Assembly: GCA_017743585.1 (NCBI GenBank)
Contig: JAGHYP010000137.1
Span: forward strand, 1-7,302
Origin: Chloroflexota bacterium
GTDB lineage: Bacteria > Chloroflexota > Anaerolineae > Aggregatilineales > UBA2796
Length of the DNA: 7,302 nt
Reading direction: 5' to 3'
Positions 1 to 5,838 of the stretch are shown here, piece by piece. The notes under the pieces were generated by a model, which ran no database searches, was not told where the DNA came from, and was given only the letters and a program-made list of their open reading frames with translations. A program made the translations under genes and the position numbers. Numbering within the stretch: position 1 is the stretch's first letter; each line of letters starts with the position of its first letter.

Positions 1-757
1 CGGCATAGGTCTCTAAATCGGCTACGATCACGCGATTGTGGTTAGTATCAGCGATGAAGAGCCGTTTGCCGCGCGCATCCGCCAGCACCTTGCTCGGGAA
101 CGCCAGCAGCGAGGGCGCGCGCCGTGCCGCCTCGGGCGTCAGGCGCAACGTCGTGCGGTCGATCAAGCCCTTGGCGTCGAATTCAGCGATCATGCCCGCG
201 ATGACAGGCTGCATCGCTTCATAGACGCCCTCGCCGCTGTAGTAGCCTAGAATCTTGCCTTGCGGGTCGATCAGCATGAACGTAGGCCACGCGCGCACGC
301 CATAAGCCTGCCACATCACAAAGTTGCGGTCGTTCACCACGGGATGCGTGATGCCATAGCGCTTGACAATGTAGCGGATGTTCTCGGTCTCGCCCTCGTT
401 GGAGAATTTGGCGCTATGCACGCCGATCACCACCAGCTCGTCAGGGAATTCCGCTTCCAGCCGCTTGAGATCAGGGATGACGTGAATGCAATTGATGCAG
501 CCATACGTCCAGAAGTCCAGCAGCACGACCTTGCCGCGCAATTGCGCCATGCTCAGCGGCTCAGGCACGTTTAGCCAATCCAGGCCGGCGGGGAAATCAG
601 GTGCTCGGACTTTGCCGGCGTAACTTCGCATCGGCGTGGCAGTCATTGTCGCTTCTCCTTGCGCTACGCCGCTCTCTAGCGGCACGAAAACGCCTGCCAG
701 CGATAGCAACGCGCTTGCCGCCAGCAAGCCAACTAAAATCATGCCAACACGACGCAT
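1..757 (-). CDS. Thioredoxin-like / NHL-repeat protein, C-terminally cut by window edge
   Basis: 252 codons are visible before the frame runs off the left edge. Residues 1-25 are a basic start (MRRVG) followed by a hydrophobic stretch, so a Sec signal or membrane anchor is likely and the protein should act outside the membrane. Residues 50-195 form a TlpA/AhpC-like thioredoxin fold: DFWTYGCINC carries the CxxC redox pair (Cys87, Cys90), WPT at 157-159 holds the cis-proline, and FMLIDPQGKILGYYSGEG is the closing strand region. The tail contains FIADTNHNRVIV (234-245), a typical first NHL blade, so a beta-propeller should follow outside the window. This order matches NHLRC2-type proteins. The family is presumed to do thiol-disulfide chemistry; its substrate is unknown. 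The ATG at 757 is chosen because an in-frame TGA lies five codons upstream and no strong Shine-Dalgarno competes. Coding is certain, the precise role is not. Confidence 0.9.
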   Translation of the reverse strand, partial: MRRVGMILVGLLAASALLSLAGVFVPLESGVAQGEATMTATPMRSYAGKVRAPDFPAGLDWLNVPEPLSMAQLRGKVVLLDFWTYGCINCIHVIPDLKRLEAEFPDELVVIGVHSAKFSNEGETENIRYIVKRYGITHPVVNDRNFVMWQAYGVRAWPTFMLIDPQGKILGYYSGEGVYEAMQPVIAGMIAEFDAKGLIDRTTLRLTPEAARRAPSLLAFPSKVLADARGKRLFIADTNHNRVIVADLETYA

Positions 758-800
758 GCTCGTCTCAATTCACTTCACAACGCACCACGCTCATAAAGCT

Positions 801-829
801 ATGTTAGGGAAATTGCTCAGGCTTAGCAA
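801..829 (-). promoter_or_regulatory. Putative sigma70 promoter of the thioredoxin-NHL gene
   Basis: Read on the minus strand, TTGCTA (824-829) and TAACAT (801-806) are separated by 17 bases, each matching consensus at four of six positions. Transcription would begin near 794, leaving a leader of about 37 bases before the ATG at 757. A short dyad, TTGCT-N7-AGCAA (813-829), overlaps the -35 element. The assignment rests on spacing and position only. Confidence 0.4.
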
Positions 830-864
830 GCGACGCTCACCGAAAGTTCAGATTTGGGGATGCT

Positions 865-912
865 CTTCAAAATTAAGGACGCGCCCTGTGCGGGAAACAC
901 AAGGCGCGCCCT
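865..912 (-). terminator. Rho-independent terminator of the PucC-like gene
   Basis: The arms at 898-912 and 876-890 form a 15-bp stem with a 7-base loop. On the minus-strand transcript all 15 positions pair, two of them as G-U wobbles; on the plus strand those two become A-C mismatches, so the structure is oriented. The RNA then continues into UUAAUUUU (865-875), the expected U-rich tract. It starts about 30 bases after the TGA of the transporter gene and stops its transcript before the thioredoxin-NHL gene, which therefore needs its own promoter. Confidence 0.85.
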
Positions 913-943
913 GAACCTCTCGCGAAAATCGGCGCTGTGCTGT

Positions 944-2413
944 TCAGCCTATGCCATCGGCGAAGACGATCTCGCGTTGCGGCGCCTCGCGTTCGAACTC
1001 AGCCAAACTGATTTGCGCCAAGAGGAACAACGTCCCTATGAAGCCGACGCTCTGCAGCAGGAAGACGCCGCCGTAGGCAGCCGCCTTATCGCCGCCGACG
1101 AAGACCAGCGCCACGTCGAAGATCACGCCGCCCAGCGCCACGCCTGAGCCGCGCGCCAACGTCGAGGCGACCGTCCACAAGGCAAGGTACAACCCCGCGC
1201 CCCACGCGCGCGTCATCGCCATCATCAAGCCGAGCGTGCCAACCGTCCACATGCCCAAGCCCAAGCCCATCGTGACCAGGCCGATGGTGACCAGCGGACG
1301 AATCCGCAGCATGGCGGAAAAGGCGAACATCGCGAAGGTCGCCACCAACAACATGACGCCCCAGCGCGAGAGAGTCATGTTATTGACGTGCTGCGGGAAG
1401 CGCCGCGCTGCGATCAGGCTCAGCACAATCGCGAGCAAGGTCATGCTGCCCCAGTAAGCCGAGAAACGATTGGTCGTCGAGAGCGGCATCCCGAAGACTT
1501 GCCCCGCGAATGGCTCTAACAACACGTCTTGCGTGTAGAACAAGCCATTGGTCAGCGCGAGGAACAGGAAGAATAAGCGCGTCTGGCGGCTCGCCCAGAC
1601 CTGCTTCATGGTCTGCCAGAACGACTCAGTCGGCTGCTTGGCGCTGCGCTCGGCGCTCCGCTTGATCGGCACTTCCTCGCCGATCAGCGAGAAGATCCAC
1701 AAGCCCAGCATGACTGCCGGCGCGATCAACATCAAGGAGAGGAAGCCATCGCGCGAGTACTCAGGCAACAGACGGCTGTACAGCACACCCGCGACCGCGA
1801 AGCCGAGAATCAAGAAGAACCAAATCACGCTGATCGCCCGCGTCCGCTGGTGCTTGGGCGTCCGATCGTACACCAGCGAGAGAAAGGTGGTGCTGCTGAA
1901 AGTAGAGCCGATGGTGAACATCACCAGCGCCACCACCACGCCCAGCCAGCCCAGCACGCTGCCCTGATTGGTCGTGACCGTGATGTTCATCAGGCCAAGC
2001 GAAAAATCGCGCATCCAAGGATTGTAGCTGCCCGCAAGCTCAAGCGTTGCCACGCCGAGCAGCACATAGCTGAGCGCCATCACCAACCTGCCGCCCCAGA
2101 CGTAAGGCAGCCTGCGATAGCCGCGCCAATTGGTCACATCCGAGCGCTGCCCGACCCAGATCGAGAGCGGCGCCAAGAAGTAGCGTAGCGATAGGAGCAA
2201 GGCGATCGGCGTCGCTGCGAAGCCCAGCTCCTTGATCATGATGCGGTTCCAAACGCCTGAGGCAAGGATATCCGCTAGTGACGAGCCGATGTGGAATGTG
2301 CCTATCTTGATGTTGCGCAGCACGCTCAAGTCGCGAGCAGTGCCTTCAGCGCGCACCTGCGTCGTCGCCGCCAGACCAAGCCCCGCCGAGCGGCTGTCAA
2401 GCTCTGCTTGCAT
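944..2413 (-). CDS. PucC/BCD-family MFS transporter (bacteriochlorophyll/light-harvesting type)
   Basis: The 489-residue product is a hydrophobic protein with about twelve membrane helices, normal length for PucC proteins. Family signs: the N-terminal helix with WNRIMIKELG, the loop after helix 2 with GQRSDVTNWRGYRRLPYVW (motif-A-like), DRTPKHQRTRA in the middle (183-193), and FYTQDVLLEPFAGQVFG opening the second half (QDVLLEPFAG at 295-304), followed by LWTVASTLARGSGVALGGV. Known members help assemble light-harvesting complexes or handle (bacterio)chlorophyll pigment in the cytoplasmic membrane; the substrate here is inferred. An open frame reaches back to 2500, but the promoter at 2458-2486 lies inside that extension and the initiation site would fall near 2450, so Met30 of the long frame (2413) is the start; it has AGGG eight bases upstream. 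It is transcribed divergently from the kinase gene, and a strong terminator follows. No other photosynthesis gene is in the window. Confidence 0.9.
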   Translation of the reverse strand: MQAELDSRSAGLGLAATTQVRAEGTARDLSVLRNIKIGTFHIGSSLADILASGVWNRIMIKELGFAATPIALLLSLRYFLAPLSIWVGQRSDVTNWRGYRRLPYVWGGRLVMALSYVLLGVATLELAGSYNPWMRDFSLGLMNITVTTNQGSVLGWLGVVVALVMFTIGSTFSSTTFLSLVYDRTPKHQRTRAISVIWFFLILGFAVAGVLYSRLLPEYSRDGFLSLMLIAPAVMLGLWIFSLIGEEVPIKRSAERSAKQPTESFWQTMKQVWASRQTRLFFLFLALTNGLFYTQDVLLEPFAGQVFGMPLSTTNRFSAYWGSMTLLAIVLSLIAARRFPQHVNNMTLSRWGVMLLVATFAMFAFSAMLRIRPLVTIGLVTMGLGLGMWTVGTLGLMMAMTRAWGAGLYLALWTVASTLARGSGVALGGVIFDVALVFVGGDKAAAYGGVFLLQSVGFIGTLFLLAQISLAEFEREAPQREIVFADGIG

Positions 2414-2457
2414 AGCGCGAACCCTATAAAATCTACCAAAGCCTGAGGGATACTGAG

Positions 2458-2486
2458 ATTTTAGAGAATTTTGAGCGCCTTGCCAA
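2458..2486 (-). promoter_or_regulatory. Strong sigma70-type promoter of the PucC-like gene
   Basis: On the minus strand, TTGGCA (2481-2486) and TAAAAT (2458-2463) are exactly 17 bases apart; each differs from consensus at one position. Expected transcription start is about 2450, giving a leader of roughly 37 bases with AGGG placed eight bases before the ATG at 2413. This element decides the start codon of the transporter. Confidence 0.7.
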
Positions 2487-2492
2487 GTGCAA

Positions 2493-2523
2493 TTTATCAC
2501 AAGGCTCGGATCGATTTGTCACA
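2493..2523. repeat. Direct repeat TTTRTCACA, 22-bp period, between divergent promoters
   Basis: TTTATCACA (2493-2501) recurs as TTTGTCACA (2515-2523), eight of nine bases identical, with starts 22 bp apart, about two helical turns. An eight-base GTGCAATT is also repeated outside it (2487-2494 and 2530-2537). The block lies immediately upstream of the transporter -35 element and could be a tandem regulator site; the regulator is unknown. Confidence 0.4.
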
Positions 2524-2544
2524 GAGGTCGTGCAATTCCAAAAT

Positions 2545-2565
2545 GGGCGCGCACGATTCGCGCCT
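2545..2565. promoter_or_regulatory. GGCGCG/CGCGCC dyad at the -35 position of the kinase promoter
   Basis: GGGCGCG (2545-2551) and CGCGCC with the following T (2559-2565) form a six-bp perfect stem plus a wobble pair around a seven-base loop. AAAA precedes and TTTT follows, so it could be a short terminator-like insulator. Its right arm occupies the place where a -35 box for the TATAAT at 2578 would be expected, which makes an operator or activator site an alternative reading. Confidence 0.4.
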
Positions 2566-2577
2566 TTTGCGCTAGAC

Positions 2578-2583
2578 TATAAT
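2578..2583 (+). promoter_or_regulatory. TATAAT -10 element of the kinase-response regulator gene
   Basis: A perfect TATAAT starts at 2578. No acceptable -35 is found at 16-18 bp spacing (GATTCG at 17 bp) and there is no TGn extension, so the promoter may depend on an activator or be weak. Transcription should begin near 2590, giving a leader of about 110 bases to the ATG at 2700, or about 14 bases to the alternative GTG at 2604. Confidence 0.55.
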
Positions 2584-2632
2584 AGGCTGACCACAGGCGC
2601 TGCGTGCACCCGGTAGGAGCTTTTCGCGCCTT

Positions 2633-2664
2633 GATCGCACACAAGATCGCACGCGCGATCGCAC
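2633..2664. repeat. Three GATCGCAC direct repeats, 12-bp period
   Basis: GATCGCAC occurs at 2633-2640, 2645-2652 and 2657-2664, separated by the four-base spacers ACAA and GCGC. The block is downstream of the kinase promoter and upstream of the preferred ATG at 2700. If translation starts earlier it encodes a tetrapeptide-periodic helix (IAHK-IARA-IAQA); otherwise it is a leader repeat that might bind a regulator. Confidence 0.6.
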
Positions 2665-2699
2665 AAGCGCTGCTTCAGCACAGCGAGGCATTTCTTCAC

Positions 2700-4205
2700 A
2701 TGGCCAGAATCGGGCAGAAACTGAATGATCGCTATTTGGTGGAAGAATTAATCGGCGAAGGCGCCACCTCGGCTGTCTATCGCGGCGTAGATTTGCTGCT
2801 CAAGCGTCCAGTGGCGATCAAGGTGCTGCATCCGCACGTTCACGCTACCGCGCGCCAACGCTTCGAGCGGGAAGCGCAAGCCTCTGCGCGCCTGAATCAT
2901 CCTAGCATCATGCTGATCTTCGACTATGGACGCGACCGCGATGATTATTACTTAGTTGTCGAGCTGGTGCGCGGTAAGCCGCTTTCTGAGTTCATCCCGT
3001 GCAGCCCTGAGCGAGCGGTACGGCTCGGCAGCCAAATTTGCCTAGCGCTTGACTATGCCCATCGGGCAGGTCTCATCCATCGCGATATCAAGCCCGCTAA
3101 CATTTACGTCACGCATGAGGATACCATCAAAATCATGGACTTCGGGCTTGCCATTCCGCTCGACGGCAGCCAAAAGCGTCTGACCGCGCACGGCTCGATC
3201 ATCGGCACGCCCGCGTATCTCTCCCCTGAGCAGGCGCAAGGCAAGCCGCTCGATCAACGCACTGACCTGTACTCGCTCGGCGTCGTGCTGTACGAAATGG
3301 TCACAGGCCGGCTGCCGTTCGATGCCGATGACATCACGTCAATCTTGATTCAGCAAGTGACCAAAGCGCCGCAGCCGCCTAGTCAGCTGGTCAAGGACTT
3401 GCCGCGCGGCTTGGAAGCGGTCATTTTGAAAGCGCTCGCCAAGCAGCCCGAGCAGCGCTTCGCCACTGCGCTCGAGATGGCAGCCGCGCTGGAGGCCGCG
3501 CTCGCGCCTGCAAGCCGAGCGGCCGCGCCTGCAGAAATTCCTGCCAAGCCGCGCATCCGCGCCGTGCTTGCCGATGATCATCCGAGCCTGCGCACGCCGC
3601 TGGCGGCTTACCTTGAACTCTCAGGCGATATCGCGGTGGTCGGCGAGGCAAGCGACGGCCTAGAGGCGATTGAGATGTGCCGTCGGCACCAGCCTGACGT
3701 GCTGCTGCTGGACTTGAACATGCCGAATCTAAGCGGCTTGGACGCCCTGCCGCAGATCAAGCACATGAATCCGAGCATCCGCGTGCTGGTGCTGACTGCG
3801 CGCGATGAGACGCCTTGCATCATGCGCGCGCTGCGCAGCGGTGCCAACGGCTACATCTTGAAAACTGCCACTGAGCAGGAAGTGGTGAACGCTGTGAAAG
3901 ATGTCTACGCAGGGGCGACCGTGCTCGGGCGAGGTGTGGCAGAGCGCATTGTGGAAGGCCTGCGCGCGATGGATCGGGGCAATCCGCTGAGCGAGGATGA
4001 GCATGCCGTGCTGCGTTGCGTGGCTGCGGGCTTCGAAGAGAACGATCGGATCGCGCAGCGGCTGGGCATTGATGAGAGCAGCGTGCCGCGCTTGCTGAAA
4101 AATGCGATTGACAAGCTGGGCGTGAGGAATCGCTCTGAGGCGGCGCTGATGGCAGTGCGCGCCGGCTGGATCACATTGGACGACATCCGAAGCATGATGC
4201 GCTGA
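2700..4205 (+). CDS. Hanks-type Ser/Thr kinase fused to NarL/LuxR-type response regulator
   Basis: 501 residues from Met2700. Residues 12-260 are a complete protein kinase domain: glycine loop GEGATSAVYRG (19-29), catalytic VAIK lysine 41, HRDIKPAN (127-134) with Asp129, DFG (147-149), GTPAYLSPEQ (169-178) and DLYSLGVVLYEMVTGRLPF. An Ala/Pro linker (about 265-285) leads to a receiver domain (286-403): ADD pocket at 291-293, phosphoacceptor Asp338 in LLLDLNMPN, Thr366, Lys388. A LuxR-like helix-turn-helix follows (430-488), ending KLGVRNRSEAALMAVRAGWI. No membrane segment is seen, so it is cytosolic. It should phosphorylate Ser/Thr targets and also accept a phosphoryl group from a histidine kinase; the output gene is unknown. 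The usual TVKNH at the recognition helix reads SVPRLL, so DNA binding is uncertain. Starts at GTG 2604 and TTG 2631 (the latter with AGGAG 11 bases upstream) are in frame; ATG 2700 is preferred because it lies 11 codons before the kinase fold. Confidence 0.93.
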   Translation: MARIGQKLNDRYLVEELIGEGATSAVYRGVDLLLKRPVAIKVLHPHVHATARQRFEREAQASARLNHPSIMLIFDYGRDRDDYYLVVELVRGKPLSEFIPCSPERAVRLGSQICLALDYAHRAGLIHRDIKPANIYVTHEDTIKIMDFGLAIPLDGSQKRLTAHGSIIGTPAYLSPEQAQGKPLDQRTDLYSLGVVLYEMVTGRLPFDADDITSILIQQVTKAPQPPSQLVKDLPRGLEAVILKALAKQPEQRFATALEMAAALEAALAPASRAAAPAEIPAKPRIRAVLADDHPSLRTPLAAYLELSGDIAVVGEASDGLEAIEMCRRHQPDVLLLDLNMPNLSGLDALPQIKHMNPSIRVLVLTARDETPCIMRALRSGANGYILKTATEQEVVNAVKDVYAGATVLGRGVAERIVEGLRAMDRGNPLSEDEHAVLRCVAAGFEENDRIAQRLGIDESSVPRLLKNAIDKLGVRNRSEAALMAVRAGWITLDDIRSMMR

Positions 4206-4232
4206 ACGAAATCTGTTGGTTTGCTTTACCGA

Positions 4233-4409
4233 ATGGCGTACAACATGCTGTTCCTGACGGATCGCGGCGCGCGTCACCAAGAGGCGGCGCTGTGCAAGCC
4301 GGGCGCTTGTCTGGTGCATCCGGGCAGCGGCAGCGCGTTGGATGAGACAGAGGTCTTGCACCTGTTGCAAGAGGGGAGAATAGCATACCTCGCCGCTACT
4401 CAACTGTGA
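4233..4409 (+). CDS. Doubtful small ORF (58 aa), unrecognised
   Basis: I do not recognise this frame. It follows the kinase stop by 27 bases on the same strand, begins MAYNMLFLTDRGARHQEAAL and ends LQEGRIAYLAATQL. First codon positions are rich in G and third positions in G/C, as in neighbouring real genes, and two Cys occur four residues apart (CKPGAC). Against it: no Shine-Dalgarno sequence, a TTG alternative at 4221, and an overlap of 14 bases with the 3' end of the convergent LiaF-like gene. It occupies nearly all of the 190-bp gap, which otherwise shows only a 7-bp hairpin (4354-4372, five-base loop) without a T-tract. Confidence 0.3.
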   Translation: MAYNMLFLTDRGARHQEAALCKPGACLVHPGSGSALDETEVLHLLQEGRIAYLAATQL

Positions 4410-5286
4410 TCGTGCCGCCCGCTTCCAACGTGAGCTGCGCTTGCGTCTCGGCTGCGCCGCTCGGCACTAGCACGTTGTCAATGCGCCGTGTGTAAACCGC
4501 CTCATCGAAGCGCGGCGCGTTGGCGCCGTTGCCGCGCAACGCGATCTCAGCCGCCAGCTCAGCGGGGATGCGCACGGCAATCGCGCCGCTCGCTTTCAGG
4601 TCTGCCAGCAAGCCGACCGATTTGCCGAATTGTGCGCTCAGATCGCCGCTGCTCAGCTTGATCTGCACGTTGCGCAACGTCAAGCGCTCTGCTTCGAGCG
4701 TCAAATTGCCTTCTGCTGCGCTGATCGTCAACTCCTCCACAGTTACTGCGGCAGGCAAGTGCAACGTCAAGCGCCCGCGTCCGACCTGCTCAAGTGTCAG
4801 CAAGCCTCCGCGCCGCTTCTCTTGGATCGTCAGCACGGCGACGTCGCCTTCCACGCGATAGCTCGGCGTCAGTAGGCTCTCAAGGCTGCCACGGAATTCG
4901 CCGCTCAGCGCGCGTCCTTCAGCGGCGCGCACTGAGGTTTCCGTGCGGCGCAGCTCAGCGCTCAGGCGAACGGCCACCACGTTCGGCGGCAGCGTGTAGT
5001 CCAGCGTCTCGATGTAATCTTCGCGGAAAGTGCCTGCCTCGCGGTTGAAGCTGATCGCAGCCACGCTGCTCACCAGCGCCAAAGTCACGCCGAGCGCCAT
5101 CCAATTGCCGTAGGGCGCGCGCCTGCCTAGGAGCAGCGCCAAGCCGAGCGCGATCAGCAGCGCAGGCGCGGCGCGAGCGAGCAAATCGGCGAGCGCAGGC
5201 GGGATGAGATTCAACGAGTGCGCGATCCACAGCGCAGCAGCCAGTAGCACGATCACAGGCAGGCTCAGGCGATCAAGCGCGGTCAT
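4396..5286 (-). CDS. LiaF/DUF4097-like membrane protein with beta-rich extracytoplasmic tail
   Basis: 296 residues. Three hydrophobic helices fill the N-terminus (about 8-27, 37-54 and 61-79), a layout like the LiaI/LiaF transmembrane region. From about 88 on the chain is rich in alternating hydrophobic strands and short turns (VEELTISAAEGNLTLEAERL, LRNVQIKLSSGDLSAQF, ASGAIAVRIPAELAAEI), the pattern of the beta-solenoid adhesin-like fold of LiaF C-terminal and DUF4097 domains. There is no enzymatic motif. LiaF proteins hold an envelope-stress signalling system in check; whether this one does so is inference from its fold and from its PspC-domain partner, with which it overlaps by four bases (ATGA at 5283-5286). 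A Shine-Dalgarno GAGGA (5294-5298) lies seven bases before the ATG, inside the upstream gene. No PspA or Lia two-component gene is seen nearby. Confidence 0.82.
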   Translation of the reverse strand: MTALDRLSLPVIVLLAAALWIAHSLNLIPPALADLLARAAPALLIALGLALLLGRRAPYGNWMALGVTLALVSSVAAISFNREAGTFREDYIETLDYTLPPNVVAVRLSAELRRTETSVRAAEGRALSGEFRGSLESLLTPSYRVEGDVAVLTIQEKRRGGLLTLEQVGRGRLTLHLPAAVTVEELTISAAEGNLTLEAERLTLRNVQIKLSSGDLSAQFGKSVGLLADLKASGAIAVRIPAELAAEIALRGNGANAPRFDEAVYTRRIDNVLVPSGAAETQAQLTLEAGGTITVE

Positions 5287-5708
5287 GGCGCATTCCTCGG
5301 CGCTTTCAGCAATAGGCTCAAGCCGATCAACGCCAGCATCAGCGGCGCCAATAGATTGCCGCCGCCGCTCAGCCGCAGCACGCCGCTCGTCTCCGCCAGC
5401 ACCACCACGCCGGCCGCAATCGCCAGACCGCCTAACGTCAGCACGCCTTCAGGGCTGCTGCACAGGCGCGGCCTCGGCTCATCAGGGCGCGCAATAGGCG
5501 GCAGATCAACCATGCGTTGCGGCGGAACGCTCAGCCAGAGCAGGGCGTACAGCAGCAGCGCAAAAGCATAGTTGGTCAGCAGCAGGACGGCGAACACAGC
5601 GCGTATCCACCAGCTGCTGATGCCTAGACAAGCGCCTGCGCCGCCGCAAACGCCGCCCAGAACGCGATCTTGCGCGCTGCGCCTGAAGCGAATGCGATAC
5701 ATGCGCAT
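5283..5708 (-). CDS. PspC-domain membrane protein
   Basis: 141 residues. Residues 8-63 are a PspC domain: RRSAQDRVLGGVCGGAGACLGI, then WIRAVFAVLLLTNYAFALLLYALLWLSVP, a helix hairpin in the inner membrane. Two further hydrophobic helices (about 88-106 and 117-134) follow a proline-rich cytoplasmic or periplasmic linker (PPIARPDEPRPR), giving a longer product than the 60-70-residue minimal PspC modules. PspC proteins sense or relay envelope stress with PspA/PspB or LiaF partners. The ATG at 5708 has AGGAG (5719-5723) ten bases upstream; a second in-frame ATG at 5702 is less well placed. It is the first gene of a two-gene unit with the LiaF-like gene, translationally coupled through a four-base overlap. 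Confidence 0.9.
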   Translation of the reverse strand: MRMYRIRFRRSAQDRVLGGVCGGAGACLGISSWWIRAVFAVLLLTNYAFALLLYALLWLSVPPQRMVDLPPIARPDEPRPRLCSSPEGVLTLGGLAIAAGVVVLAETSGVLRLSGGGNLLAPLMLALIGLSLLLKAPRNAP

Positions 5709-5738
5709 TTCATCCGATCTCCTGAACCGCTCAGCTCA

Positions 5739-5747
5739 AGCATATCA
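5739..5747 (-). promoter_or_regulatory. Possible extended -10 promoter of the pspC-like operon
   Basis: Minus-strand TGATATGCT (5739-5747) fits TGnTATnnT. The predicted start near 5732 gives a leader of about 24 bases that includes the AGGAG ribosome site. The -35 position reads TGGCGC and is poor, as extended -10 promoters allow. Confidence 0.35.
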
Positions 5748-5770
5748 GAGCGCGCGCAGCCGCGCCACTC

Positions 5771-5799
5771 TTGCGCCTCTCGGCGCGCACAGGCAGAAT
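5771..5799 (+). promoter_or_regulatory. Weak candidate promoter of the serA-like gene
   Basis: TTGCGC (5771-5776) and CAGAAT (5794-5799) are 17 bases apart, about 40 bases before the ATG at 5839. Matches to consensus are partial (three and four of six), and no better candidate is visible in the 130-bp divergent gap. Confidence 0.22.
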
Positions 5800-5838
5800 C
5801 AAGCGTTGTGTCCGCACTCAAGTGAAAGATTGCAGAGC

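Noticed and set aside
260..574. 104-codon plus-strand frame at the left edge
   Set aside because: It is antisense to the thioredoxin domain with its CINC motif; His/Ala/Arg-rich shadow.
1548..1967. 139-codon plus-strand frame within the transporter gene
   Set aside because: Shadow of a strongly supported membrane protein on the other strand; Ser/Arg/Thr-rich with no motif.
2414..2500. 29-codon N-terminal extension of the PucC-like gene
   Set aside because: It contains a near-consensus promoter for the same gene, and the sequence is not family-like.
2487..2560. PpsR/CrtJ-type site TGT-N12-ACA expected near photosynthesis genes
   Set aside because: The TGT at 2517 is followed at the right distance by GCA, not ACA; no proper match was found.
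4354..4372. TCTTGCA-N5-TGCAAGA hairpin as a terminator between convergent genes
   Set aside because: The stem is only seven bp and neither side has a T-rich tract.
3729..4403. 224-codon minus-strand frame opposite the kinase-regulator gene
   Set aside because: It is antisense to the receiver and HTH domains, whose plus-strand translation is unmistakable; the product is Arg/His/Ala-rich without domain pattern.
5572..5838. N-terminal extension of the serA-like frame
   Set aside because: It lies antisense to the pspC-like gene and its divergent promoter region, and its residues resemble no hydroxyacid dehydrogenase.
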